Source: Mucilaginibacter sp. PAMB04168 (GTDB lineage: Bacteria; Bacteroidota; Bacteroidia; Sphingobacteriales; Sphingobacteriaceae). Taken from it: a stretch of 64,000 nucleotides of DNA. Numbering within the stretch: position 1 is the first letter of the stretch; each line of letters begins with the position of its first letter. The notes below the pieces were generated by a model. The model was not told the origin of the DNA, ran no database searches, and was given only the letters and a program-made list of their open reading frames with translations. Both the position numbers and the translations under genes were made by a program. Below are positions 57,798 to 64,000 of this stretch, one piece after another. The DNA is taken from assembly GCF_039634365.2 (NCBI RefSeq), contig NZ_CP155079.2:4712001-4776000 (forward strand), read 5' to 3'.

Positions 57798-58022
57798 CTA
57801 TTGATATGTTTTATCCCCTTTAAGTAAGGCATAAATTGCCATTGCATGACCATGGCCTAATTCAAAATCAACCTTTAGCCAGTTGGTGATATCGCCTGCT
57901 TTAACACCAGGTTTTATAGCACCGTTTAAAGTAAACCCCTTTTCTTCGGCCAGCTTCTTAAAATCTTCAGGTCCTTTACCTGTTTTTGCCTGGATATTAT
58001 CGATGTAAGCTTGAAATGACAT
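57798..58022 (-). CDS. DUF4287-like small protein
   Basis: 74 residues from ATG 58020-58022. MSFQAYIDNIQAKTGKGPEDFKKLA and ITNWLKVDFELGHGHAMAIYALLK match the DUF4287 pattern. It has no signal peptide; relatives are small cytosolic proteins with no known function. A longer start at 58046 adds residues that do not resemble the family. Confidence 0.8.
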   Translation of the reverse strand: MSFQAYIDNIQAKTGKGPEDFKKLAEEKGFTLNGAIKPGVKAGDITNWLKVDFELGHGHAMAIYALLKGDKTYQ

Positions 58023-58115
58023 GGTACATGGTTTTAGTACCCACAAAGTAAGCAGCTTTAATCAAATTAACAAAGGCGTGCGTACGACAGTTTAAATGGC
58101 CGTTTGCTACAAAAC

Positions 58116-58817
58116 CTATTTTTTAGTTTGCCACAAGCGCCACCAAGGCATACCCGGCGAATGATGATGCTCGTAATGATAACCGAAAAAGTAGCAGGAA
58201 AGGAAAGCAAACACATGATTTTTATTTTGGGTGCGCGAATGATACTGATTATCATGCTCGCCTTTGTGCGGCTGATAGGTGCCAAAATAAAACAGCTGAA
58301 GTGTGCTTAACAACGATGGGACAACCCAAAACAAAATGAGATTAGCCTGAGGTATCCATATTTTAAGCAAATTGAACAGGGCTGCCATAAAAACAACCTG
58401 CCAGATAGAAAGATAGTTGCGGATAAACCGGAAATACCATGCTATAAAACTGCCGTGATGATAATCCGGATCCTCATCGGAGTGCACGTGGCTGTGGTGC
58501 TTATGATGTTTGGTATATAATTGCGGATACCAAAAGGCAGCATATAAAAAGGTAGTGATATAGCCCGCGGCGTTGTTTACAAATTTATTGGATGATACCG
58601 TACCGTGCATAGCATCATGTGCTGTGATGAACAACCCGGTATATAGGTGCATTTGCAACAGGATAAATAAATACAGCAAGGGGTTGGTGAATTTAATATT
58701 CCATTGCATTAGTAATATGGTAGAAGTAAACCAGCAACCAATAACTACAAGCGCAATCAAAGCGCCTAAGCCAACTGATGACTGCGCTTTATTGGATAGC
58801 TTGTACTGGTGTTCCAT
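58116..58817 (-). CDS. CrtW-like beta-carotene ketolase / di-iron membrane oxygenase
   Basis: 233 residues with four or so membrane helices. The His clusters are ITAHDAMHG, KHHKHHSHVHSDEDPDYH and HYEHHHSPGMPWWRL; this exact spacing, with DPDYH and PWWRL, is that of CrtW beta-carotene 4-ketolases rather than ordinary fatty-acid desaturases. It would add a 4-keto group to a beta-ionone ring. It is in one strand-run with ispH and a carotenoid cluster, which supports the call. Confidence 0.82.
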   Translation of the reverse strand: MEHQYKLSNKAQSSVGLGALIALVVIGCWFTSTILLMQWNIKFTNPLLYLFILLQMHLYTGLFITAHDAMHGTVSSNKFVNNAAGYITTFLYAAFWYPQLYTKHHKHHSHVHSDEDPDYHHGSFIAWYFRFIRNYLSIWQVVFMAALFNLLKIWIPQANLILFWVVPSLLSTLQLFYFGTYQPHKGEHDNQYHSRTQNKNHVFAFLSCYFFGYHYEHHHSPGMPWWRLWQTKK

Positions 58818-58882
58818 GAGTTACTAACAGGCCCTGTGCGTATTTGTTCAGACTGGTACTACCCCTTTAAGGAGTTAGCTTA

Positions 58883-59734
58883 TCAATAGCTTTCCAGCTC
58901 AGCCTTAACCTGCTCCATTAGCCACATGGGGGTTGAAGTTGCACCACTAATACCGATAGTATCGCCGGGCAAAAACATATCAGGCTTAAGTTCATCAGGA
59001 GCCGAAATGAAGTAGGTGTTGGGATTATGTTTTCGGCACACCTCAAACAGCACCTTGCCGTTAGAGGATTTTTTACCCGACACAAATACTATTTTATTAA
59101 ATTTTTGTACAAATTCAGGCAAGTCCTTATCGCGGTTTGATACTTGTCTGCATATAGTATCGTTAGCTTTAACCTCGTAGCCACGGGCAATTAGTTCTTC
59201 TTTAACGCGGTAAAACTTGTCGGTGCTTTTAGTAGTTTGGCTGTACAGCGTAATTTGTTGCGGCAGCTCCATGGTATCCAGTTCGGCAATGTCCTGAAAA
59301 ACCTTAGCTTCATTATTAGTCTGCCCTTGCAGGCCAATTACTTCGGCATGGCCATGCTTACCAAAAATTAAAATATTCTCTTTGCTATCATGCGAAGTTT
59401 TGATACGGTTTTGCAGCTTAAGCACCACCGGGCATGAAGCATCAATTAGCGTGATATTATTTTGCAACGCTAACCGGTAGGTTTCGGGCGCTTCGCCGTG
59501 GGCACGTATAAGCACTTTCTCGTTATGAAGGTTTACCAGATCGGCATGGTCAATTATACGCAGACCTTTGGCTTTCAAGCGTTCAACTTCCTCATCATTA
59601 TGCACAATATCGCCCAGGCAATACAAGTAGCCTTCCTCGGCCAGTATTTCCTCGGCCATATCAATAGCATACACCACGCCAAAGCAAAACCCCGAATCCT
59701 GATCTATCTGAACCTGTAATTGATATGCTCCCAT
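58883..59734 (-). CDS. ispH: 4-hydroxy-3-methylbut-2-enyl diphosphate reductase
   Basis: 283 residues. The three cluster cysteines are seen in SGFCFGV (Cys17), IDASCPVV and NDTICRQVSNR; HGEAPE and ISGATSTP are IspH blocks. It ends the MEP pathway, giving IPP and DMAPP for carotenoid and quinone synthesis. It sits amid the carotenoid genes, 65 bases upstream of the ketolase. A -7 element TAATTTTG (59749-59742, minus) lies only 7 bases before the ATG. Confidence 0.96.
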   Translation of the reverse strand: MGAYQLQVQIDQDSGFCFGVVYAIDMAEEILAEEGYLYCLGDIVHNDEEVERLKAKGLRIIDHADLVNLHNEKVLIRAHGEAPETYRLALQNNITLIDASCPVVLKLQNRIKTSHDSKENILIFGKHGHAEVIGLQGQTNNEAKVFQDIAELDTMELPQQITLYSQTTKSTDKFYRVKEELIARGYEVKANDTICRQVSNRDKDLPEFVQKFNKIVFVSGKKSSNGKVLFEVCRKHNPNTYFISAPDELKPDMFLPGDTIGISGATSTPMWLMEQVKAELESY

Positions 59735-59741
59735 GTAATTG

Positions 59742-59749
59742 CAAAATTA
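59742..59749 (-). promoter_or_regulatory. -7 element TAATTTTG just before ispH ATG
   Basis: Matches TAnnTTTG on the minus strand; only 7 bases separate it from the ATG at 59734, so a transcript started here would be nearly leaderless. No -33 TTTG is obvious. Confidence 0.4.
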
Positions 59750-59757
59750 CAAATAAA

Positions 59758-59901
59758 ATGTTAGTAAAATCCCCTCGCCTGGAAGGCTTTGTTGCATCCA
59801 TAGATCTTCCCATCATCTCCAATAAAATTGGACATCTTATTAATATGGATGGACTTACCGCTTTGGAAAGATTTCTTAATGCAGCTCAGTTAACAACTTA
59901 A
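59758..59901 (+). CDS. Possible small protein, 47 residues
   Basis: An ATG-started frame in the 230-base gap upstream of ispH, on the opposite strand. It reads like protein (MLVKSPRLEGFVASIDLPII and then KIGHLINMDGLTALERFL), with two likely amphipathic helices and no signal peptide. No clear ribosome-binding site. It could be a fragment of a lost gene or a chance frame. Confidence 0.3.
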   Translation: MLVKSPRLEGFVASIDLPIISNKIGHLINMDGLTALERFLNAAQLTT

Positions 59902-59963
59902 ATTGATAACACTTCATTTTGATAAGTCTGCTATAAACTTTCTTAATAAACTTGAGAAGTAAC

Positions 59964-60596
59964 TTAAGCTAATTGCAATAATCCAAAAAATACAAACTCC
60001 ACCAGCAGTAATATGGGTGCTACTATGGTTTGCGGCTTAATCTTGCAAGCCTCAAAAAGACCCAAGAACGCCGTGCTTACAAAAAACCAACCTATATAGT
60101 TCTTTAGTGTTGGTACGCCGCCCGCCCAACTCCAATAATCAAACTTGATGGCTATAGGCTCTATCAGCAAATCTAACAGTACGAGTAGCGCAGCGCCTAG
60201 GAATACGCGGGCGGCGGCGCTTTTCAAACGGCTCCTTTGCATTAACACGCCAGTAGCATAAATAAGCAGAAACCAGTTTATACCTATCATCAATGGTATA
60301 TCAAAAATCTTAACACCCAGCGTTCTTCCATAATCATAATCGCCAAATATCCAGTGCTTATGCACCCCTATCCATTCTACAACTATGCCCATAACAAAAA
60401 CAAGCCAGGCAAAACGCCAAAATCTCGAATCGGCCTTGTAATGGTTTACCAACACCACAGCTAACATTAGCAGTAAGTGAAACGGCACCAGTTTCGAAAA
60501 CACAGGCCTGAATGACGGCACCATAAAGCCAATTAAGCCTACAAAGTGAAAAAGAATAATAACAATGACCGATACTGTAGTTTTGCTTAACCTCAT
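59964..60596 (-). CDS. CruF-like carotenoid 1,2-hydratase (DUF422)
   Basis: 210 residues from ATG 60594-60596, with six or seven membrane helices. GIVVEWIGVHKHWIFGDYDYGRTLG and LDLLIEPIAIKFDYWSW are those of the CruF/DUF422 family, which adds water to the psi-end group of carotenoids such as gamma-carotene. The ATG overlaps the upstream glycosyltransferase stop (ATGA), as cruF and cruG often do. Together with CruG and CrtW it points to a monocyclic hydroxylated carotenoid. Confidence 0.85.
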   Translation of the reverse strand: MRLSKTTVSVIVIILFHFVGLIGFMVPSFRPVFSKLVPFHLLLMLAVVLVNHYKADSRFWRFAWLVFVMGIVVEWIGVHKHWIFGDYDYGRTLGVKIFDIPLMIGINWFLLIYATGVLMQRSRLKSAAARVFLGAALLVLLDLLIEPIAIKFDYWSWAGGVPTLKNYIGWFFVSTAFLGLFEACKIKPQTIVAPILLLVEFVFFGLLQLA

Positions 60597-61681
60597 ATAC
60601 GGCGGCCTTTCCACACGTTGTTTTTGGTGAGGTGGTTTTGTATCGCATAAAAACCAATTACTACCAGCGTAAACATTTGCACAGGGTGCAGTAAACTATT
60701 GTATAAAGCACTTTGCCCTGATGCCAGCGATATCATAATACGGGTTAAAACAATGAGCCCGCACATGAACAAGATAAGAGGCAAATTTAAAGTTGAGATG
60801 ACCAGTAAGGGGCCGCCGATAATAATAACCAGGTAAAATAAAAAACCTAGCACGCTATAATTAAAAGGCGCTAAAAAGTTTTTGCTAAAACCCAAAACGC
60901 CATCCCAATAACCTGTGTACATACGACAAGTAATTAAATTATTGGCCAGCAAGCTTTCGCCATACAGCTTTTTAGCTTTAACCAGCTTCATTATCTCAAC
61001 GTCTTCCACTATACGGTCTTTGGATAACTCATGCCATTGGTGCTGGCGGTATAAGGCAGCATGAAACATCATAAACTGACCGCTGGCGGCAGCAAAAGCC
61101 GGATTTTTGGTGAGGTAAATTAAACGTATGGGCAGCAGGTTAAGTAATAAGTAGTGCATTAAAGGCACAACCGTACGCTCACCCAGGGTGCGCATATCCT
61201 GGTTGGTAAATAAGCTAAGCAAGGCCAGGTGTTTTGATTTAACCCGATGCACGGCACTGTTTATTAATCCATCATACACCTGCTCATCAGCATCTAAAAA
61301 CAGCATGTAACTCCCTTTAGCCTCCTGCGAAAGTTGATGGCAGGCATACGTTTTGCCTAGCCAGCCTTGGGGCAGCGGCTTTCCGCGCATTACCCTGAAG
61401 CGCTTATGAGTAGCGCAAAACGCCTCACAAATTTCATATGTACGGTCCGATGAATCATCATCCAGCACAATCACTTCAAAATTAGGATAGTCCTGCTCAT
61501 GTATAGACTGCAGCAGCGTAAGAATATTATTCTCTTCGTTACGTGCCGGAATGAGAATTGAGACCATTTCTTCCTGCATCCGGTTAACCTTGCGCAGTTT
61601 GGGGTCTGATATGAAGTTAAACAGGGTAACAACAAAGCGCAGAATCAGAAAGAAAAAGACGATTAAAATGGCGATGATCAC
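60593..61681 (-). CDS. CruG-like GT2 carotenoid glycosyltransferase
   Basis: 362 residues. One N-terminal helix, then a GT2 domain with SILIPARNEENNI, IVLDDDSSDRT, FLDADEQVY (DxD) and EDVEIMK (ED), then two to four helices. Sequence and context fit CruG, which glycosylates the 2'-hydroxyl of myxol-type or related carotenoids; other membrane GT2 roles remain possible. The start codon appears to be GTG at 61679-61681, 2 bases after the preceding gene. Confidence 0.8.
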   Translation of the reverse strand: MIIAILIVFFFLILRFVVTLFNFISDPKLRKVNRMQEEMVSILIPARNEENNILTLLQSIHEQDYPNFEVIVLDDDSSDRTYEICEAFCATHKRFRVMRGKPLPQGWLGKTYACHQLSQEAKGSYMLFLDADEQVYDGLINSAVHRVKSKHLALLSLFTNQDMRTLGERTVVPLMHYLLLNLLPIRLIYLTKNPAFAAASGQFMMFHAALYRQHQWHELSKDRIVEDVEIMKLVKAKKLYGESLLANNLITCRMYTGYWDGVLGFSKNFLAPFNYSVLGFLFYLVIIIGGPLLVISTLNLPLILFMCGLIVLTRIMISLASGQSALYNSLLHPVQMFTLVVIGFYAIQNHLTKNNVWKGRRI

Positions 61682-61683
61682 GT

Positions 61684-62304
61684 TTATAGAACAATTTGGG
61701 TTTGCAGCAGTTTGGCCGATTCGTAATGTTGCTGATATAAATTTTTCAACTCTTCTATACTATCAGTTTCATTAACGCTTTTTTGTACATAAACGTTTAT
61801 GGTAGGTTTTTTATGTTGAAAGTACTCAATAAAGGTTGCGGCAAACACATACTGAAATTTACCTGCCGCCTGTTTCATTATCTTGAGCAAGCCGCGTTCA
61901 AAATGCACATCATTTACAAAATTGGAATATAATCTGGCTTGTGGAAAAACCAGTACCAGGTTTTGCGGATCTTCCAGCAATTGAGCGGCGTAATTTAGCG
62001 ACTCGATCATAGATCGTGAGTTTTTAACCACGGAGAATGCACCCATATATTTCAGAAAGAACACCTTGCGTACGGTGTCTTCCAGTATCATAATGTGAAA
62101 TTTTTTCCGGAGCAGTTTATGATTGAGCCAGTATAATAAAAACCCATCCCACCAACCAAAATGATTAGCCAGCAGCAGTACCGATTTATGCTGATCGATC
62201 TGGATACTGTTAAAATTAAAGTCCTGAAAATTACTGTGCAGAATATACCCGATATACCGATGAAAGAAGGCACGTATGAAACTATTGTTTTTGGGGTAAA
62301 TCAT
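61684..62304 (-). CDS. PlsC-like acyltransferase, copy 1 of carotenoid cluster
   Basis: 206 residues. NHFGWWDG is the His-x4-Asp active-site motif, and VLVFPQARLYSN sits where the FPEG block is found. It lacks the long membrane segments of PlsC and is a peripheral membrane enzyme. It resembles the next gene upstream (62366-62989). In carotenoid clusters such enzymes esterify the sugar of a carotenoid glycoside with a fatty acid; plain phospholipid acylation is the alternative. Confidence 0.8.
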   Translation of the reverse strand: MIYPKNNSFIRAFFHRYIGYILHSNFQDFNFNSIQIDQHKSVLLLANHFGWWDGFLLYWLNHKLLRKKFHIMILEDTVRKVFFLKYMGAFSVVKNSRSMIESLNYAAQLLEDPQNLVLVFPQARLYSNFVNDVHFERGLLKIMKQAAGKFQYVFAATFIEYFQHKKPTINVYVQKSVNETDSIEELKNLYQQHYESAKLLQTQIVL

Positions 62305-62365
62305 GGCATGGGCAAGATAGCAATTCTGTTGTTGTGATTACAACGTGTTAATTACCTACAGCGGT

Positions 62366-62989
62366 CTAATGCTCTACATTTATTTGATTTTGTAACGCCT
62401 GTTTATGAAAGCCGTTGATATTTTCGGCCAACTGATCAAACGAAACATCTCCTGCCACACCGCAATCAAACAAGTGGATGAATGCAGAGGGTTTCAGGCT
62501 TTCAAAGTAATCTATCAACACGCATGAATATACAATTTGGCAAGGGCCTTTAATGTGTTTTATAAGACGTTCAATACCTTTCTCAATAACAATACCTGTT
62601 GCATGGTTAGACACCAACTCGCCCTGTGGGAAAACCACCACCAGGTTTTCGGGATCGTTTAGCAAGTCGGCCGCGTAATGCAGTGATTTGAGCATTTCGC
62701 GCGTACCTTTTTCAATAGAAAAGCCGCCGAACAGGTTAAACAACATGCGCTGCTGCAAATGGTCATGCTGCATCATGATGTACAGCTTACGTTTTAGGTG
62801 CCAGTAAGCAAGGTAATTACCAAAAAAACCATCCCACCAGCTAAAGTGATTACATAACAGCAAAACGGAATGGCCGGGCTTTGGCTCAAACGGCATCACT
62901 ACAATGCGGTTAAATGCCTTATGCATACGGTAGCGCATGTACTTGGCAAACCAGTTGCTGAATAATTTATTACGGCGGGCGGGTATCAT
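62366..62989 (-). CDS. PlsC-like acyltransferase, copy 2 of carotenoid cluster
   Basis: 207 residues, related to its neighbour: CNHFSWWDGFFGNYL (His-x4-Asp), VVVFPQGELVSNHATG (FPxG block) and a similar C-terminus. It overlaps the hydrolase gene by 4 bases (ATGA). Two related acyltransferases in tandem may use different chains or acceptors. No fatty-acid specificity can be predicted. Confidence 0.8.
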   Translation of the reverse strand: MIPARRNKLFSNWFAKYMRYRMHKAFNRIVVMPFEPKPGHSVLLLCNHFSWWDGFFGNYLAYWHLKRKLYIMMQHDHLQQRMLFNLFGGFSIEKGTREMLKSLHYAADLLNDPENLVVVFPQGELVSNHATGIVIEKGIERLIKHIKGPCQIVYSCVLIDYFESLKPSAFIHLFDCGVAGDVSFDQLAENINGFHKQALQNQINVEH

Positions 62990-63807
62990 ATTTTACAATT
63001 TACCAAATATTCATCTAACTGGGTGGTAACCAGCCAGTGCCCCATCGGCACTTCATGCACCTGTGGATACTTGAGCCGGTTAATAAATGCCTGGGCAGAG
63101 CTTTTAGGAAACAGCATATCATGCTGCCCAAAAACCAGATGGCACTTGATACCATGCTCGTTAATCCGGTTGGTTATCTTAACCACATCGGGCTGTAACT
63201 GTTTGATAAGATTTAAGGTATAGTATACATCCAACCGCTTTTGCGGCGTATCCATTTCACTGTAAGCTATCTTGTACAAGCTTTCGTCAATAAATTTTAC
63301 CTTTTTTAATCCGTTAAGCACACCTGGTGCCAGCCACTTACTTTTGGTTACCGTTTTAAACAACAACTTACCTGCGGGGTTGTGCATTAAAAAATTAAAG
63401 CCCTTATAAACCGATAAGCCATCGGGCGCCATGAGTATAATCTCGTCAACCCATTCGGCAAAATCTTCCAATAGTACCAGCGCCAAATTAGCGCCTATGG
63501 AGTACCCCATTAAACTTATGCGCTGCTGGCCACCATGTTGCTTAAACCACTCTTCGAGGTAGGCACGCATTAGCGATTTGGGCATGCCGTTGAGTATTTG
63601 CTGCTCAGCCCAATTGTTAAGCTGGGTTTGCCCATGAAAAAAGTGATCGAAACTGTATACCCGGTATTGGGTTAAGATAGATTTTTGCAGTACTTCAAAT
63701 TGTCGCCCCGTCATGCCGTAGCCATGAAAAGCAAGCATGGGTTTACTGCCCGTACCGTATTCGTGATAATGAATTTGCCCTAACTGTGGTAGATGTAGAA
63801 AAGCCAT
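62986..63807 (-). CDS. Alpha/beta hydrolase of the carotenoid cluster
   Basis: 273 residues from ATG 63805-63807 (a GTG further up would add about 30 unlike-coding residues). The opening HYHEYGTGSKPMLAFHGYGMTG holds the oxyanion-hole HG; the nucleophile Ser is in LMGYSIGANLAL; GQHDMLFP gives Asp and PMGHWLVT the His. It has no signal peptide. A role as thioesterase or esterase for the acyl-glycoside step is possible but only from context. Confidence 0.82.
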   Translation of the reverse strand: MAFLHLPQLGQIHYHEYGTGSKPMLAFHGYGMTGRQFEVLQKSILTQYRVYSFDHFFHGQTQLNNWAEQQILNGMPKSLMRAYLEEWFKQHGGQQRISLMGYSIGANLALVLLEDFAEWVDEIILMAPDGLSVYKGFNFLMHNPAGKLLFKTVTKSKWLAPGVLNGLKKVKFIDESLYKIAYSEMDTPQKRLDVYYTLNLIKQLQPDVVKITNRINEHGIKCHLVFGQHDMLFPKSSAQAFINRLKYPQVHEVPMGHWLVTTQLDEYLVNCKI

Positions 63808-63921
63808 TGTTAAGGCAATGTTAGGGAATTTTTGTGAGTCTGGAAGTTTGTAAGTCCAAAAGTACAAATTGAAACTATAGACAGGTGTGTTCAGTTTCAC
63901 CCACTTCTCATACCCTCTAAC

Positions 63922-64000
63922 TTACTCCACCCACTCACTTACAATTTTGGCCGATAGCAGCGCCAGTGGAATGCCGCCGCCGGGGTGAACACTGCCACCG
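63922..64000 (-). CDS. Carotenoid desaturase/oxidoreductase (CrtI/CrtD type), C-terminal end only
   Basis: The last 25 codons on the minus strand read GGSVHPGGGIPLALLSAKIV then SEWVE and a stop. The GGS-x-HPGGGIP motif is the conserved C-terminus (FAD-binding) of phytoene and methoxyneurosporene desaturases. It extends beyond the right edge of the window. It supports the view that the 58.1-64 kb run makes carotenoids. Confidence 0.85.
   Translation of the reverse strand, partial: GGSVHPGGGIPLALLSAKIVSEWVE

Overview
The window reads as chromosome of a Bacteroidota bacterium, most likely Sphingobacteriaceae (Mucilaginibacter- or Pedobacter-like). The reasons are moderate GC (about 43 percent in stretches I counted), -7 promoter elements of the form TAnnTTTG, weak Shine-Dalgarno sites, GH92 and CE7-type carbohydrate enzymes, a CrtW/CruF/CruG-type carotenoid cluster and dispersed intergenic palindromes. 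I ran no search; family assignments rest on motifs and overall sequence character.

Layout. 1-6.5 kb: a truncated esterase, a GAF histidine kinase, a tiny lipoprotein, a DUF922-like secreted protein, an OafA-type acyltransferase with SGNH domain, a YkuK-type RNase H-fold protein, a TlpA-like thioredoxin and a START-like protein. 6.7-14 kb: a one-strand cassette of an integral membrane acyltransferase, two related outer-membrane barrels and three paralogous secreted CE7-like esterases. 14-17.8 kb: radical SAM protein, aldo/keto reductase, small acidic protein and acyl-ACP desaturase. 17.9-26.1 kb: an exopolysaccharide locus with a secreted GH5 enzyme, an orphan membrane histidine kinase, a BcsB-like protein, a processive GT2 synthase with an N-terminal MshEN-like domain, and a polytopic membrane protein. 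A 19-bp hairpin sits between the BcsB-like and synthase genes.

26.7-32.5 kb holds a complete minus-strand rRNA operon (16S, tRNA-Ile, tRNA-Ala, 23S, 5S) with two near-identical tandem promoters and a terminator. An RsmF-like 16S rRNA methyltransferase diverges from it. 34-42 kb: CoA-binding and DinB proteins, two sigma factors, a COG2509 flavoprotein, a DHFR-like protein with a probable decayed gene behind it, and a GH92 mannosidase. 42.4-45.3 kb: a LemA-TPM-TPM-Nudix run. 45.5-50.5 kb: dnaA with an AT-rich upstream gap, an IscA-like protein, a TlpA-like protein and a lipase. 50.7-55.3 kb: a nucleotide-sugar operon (UDP-glucose dehydrogenase, UDP-xylose synthase, GalE, RmlB) whose first two genes are clearly more GC-rich than the rest. 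55.4-58 kb: Kdo transferase, ferrochelatase and a DUF4287 protein. 58.1-64 kb: a carotenoid cluster (CrtW-like ketolase, IspH, CruF-like hydratase, CruG-like glycosyltransferase, two PlsC-like acyltransferases, a hydrolase and the tail of a CrtI/CrtD-type desaturase). Its gene set suggests an acylated, glycosylated keto-carotenoid of the salinixanthin type.

The best candidates for something new are the duplicated barrel/esterase cassette, the BcsB plus MshEN-GT2 synthase locus with its internal hairpin, and the carotenoid cluster with two tandem acyltransferases.
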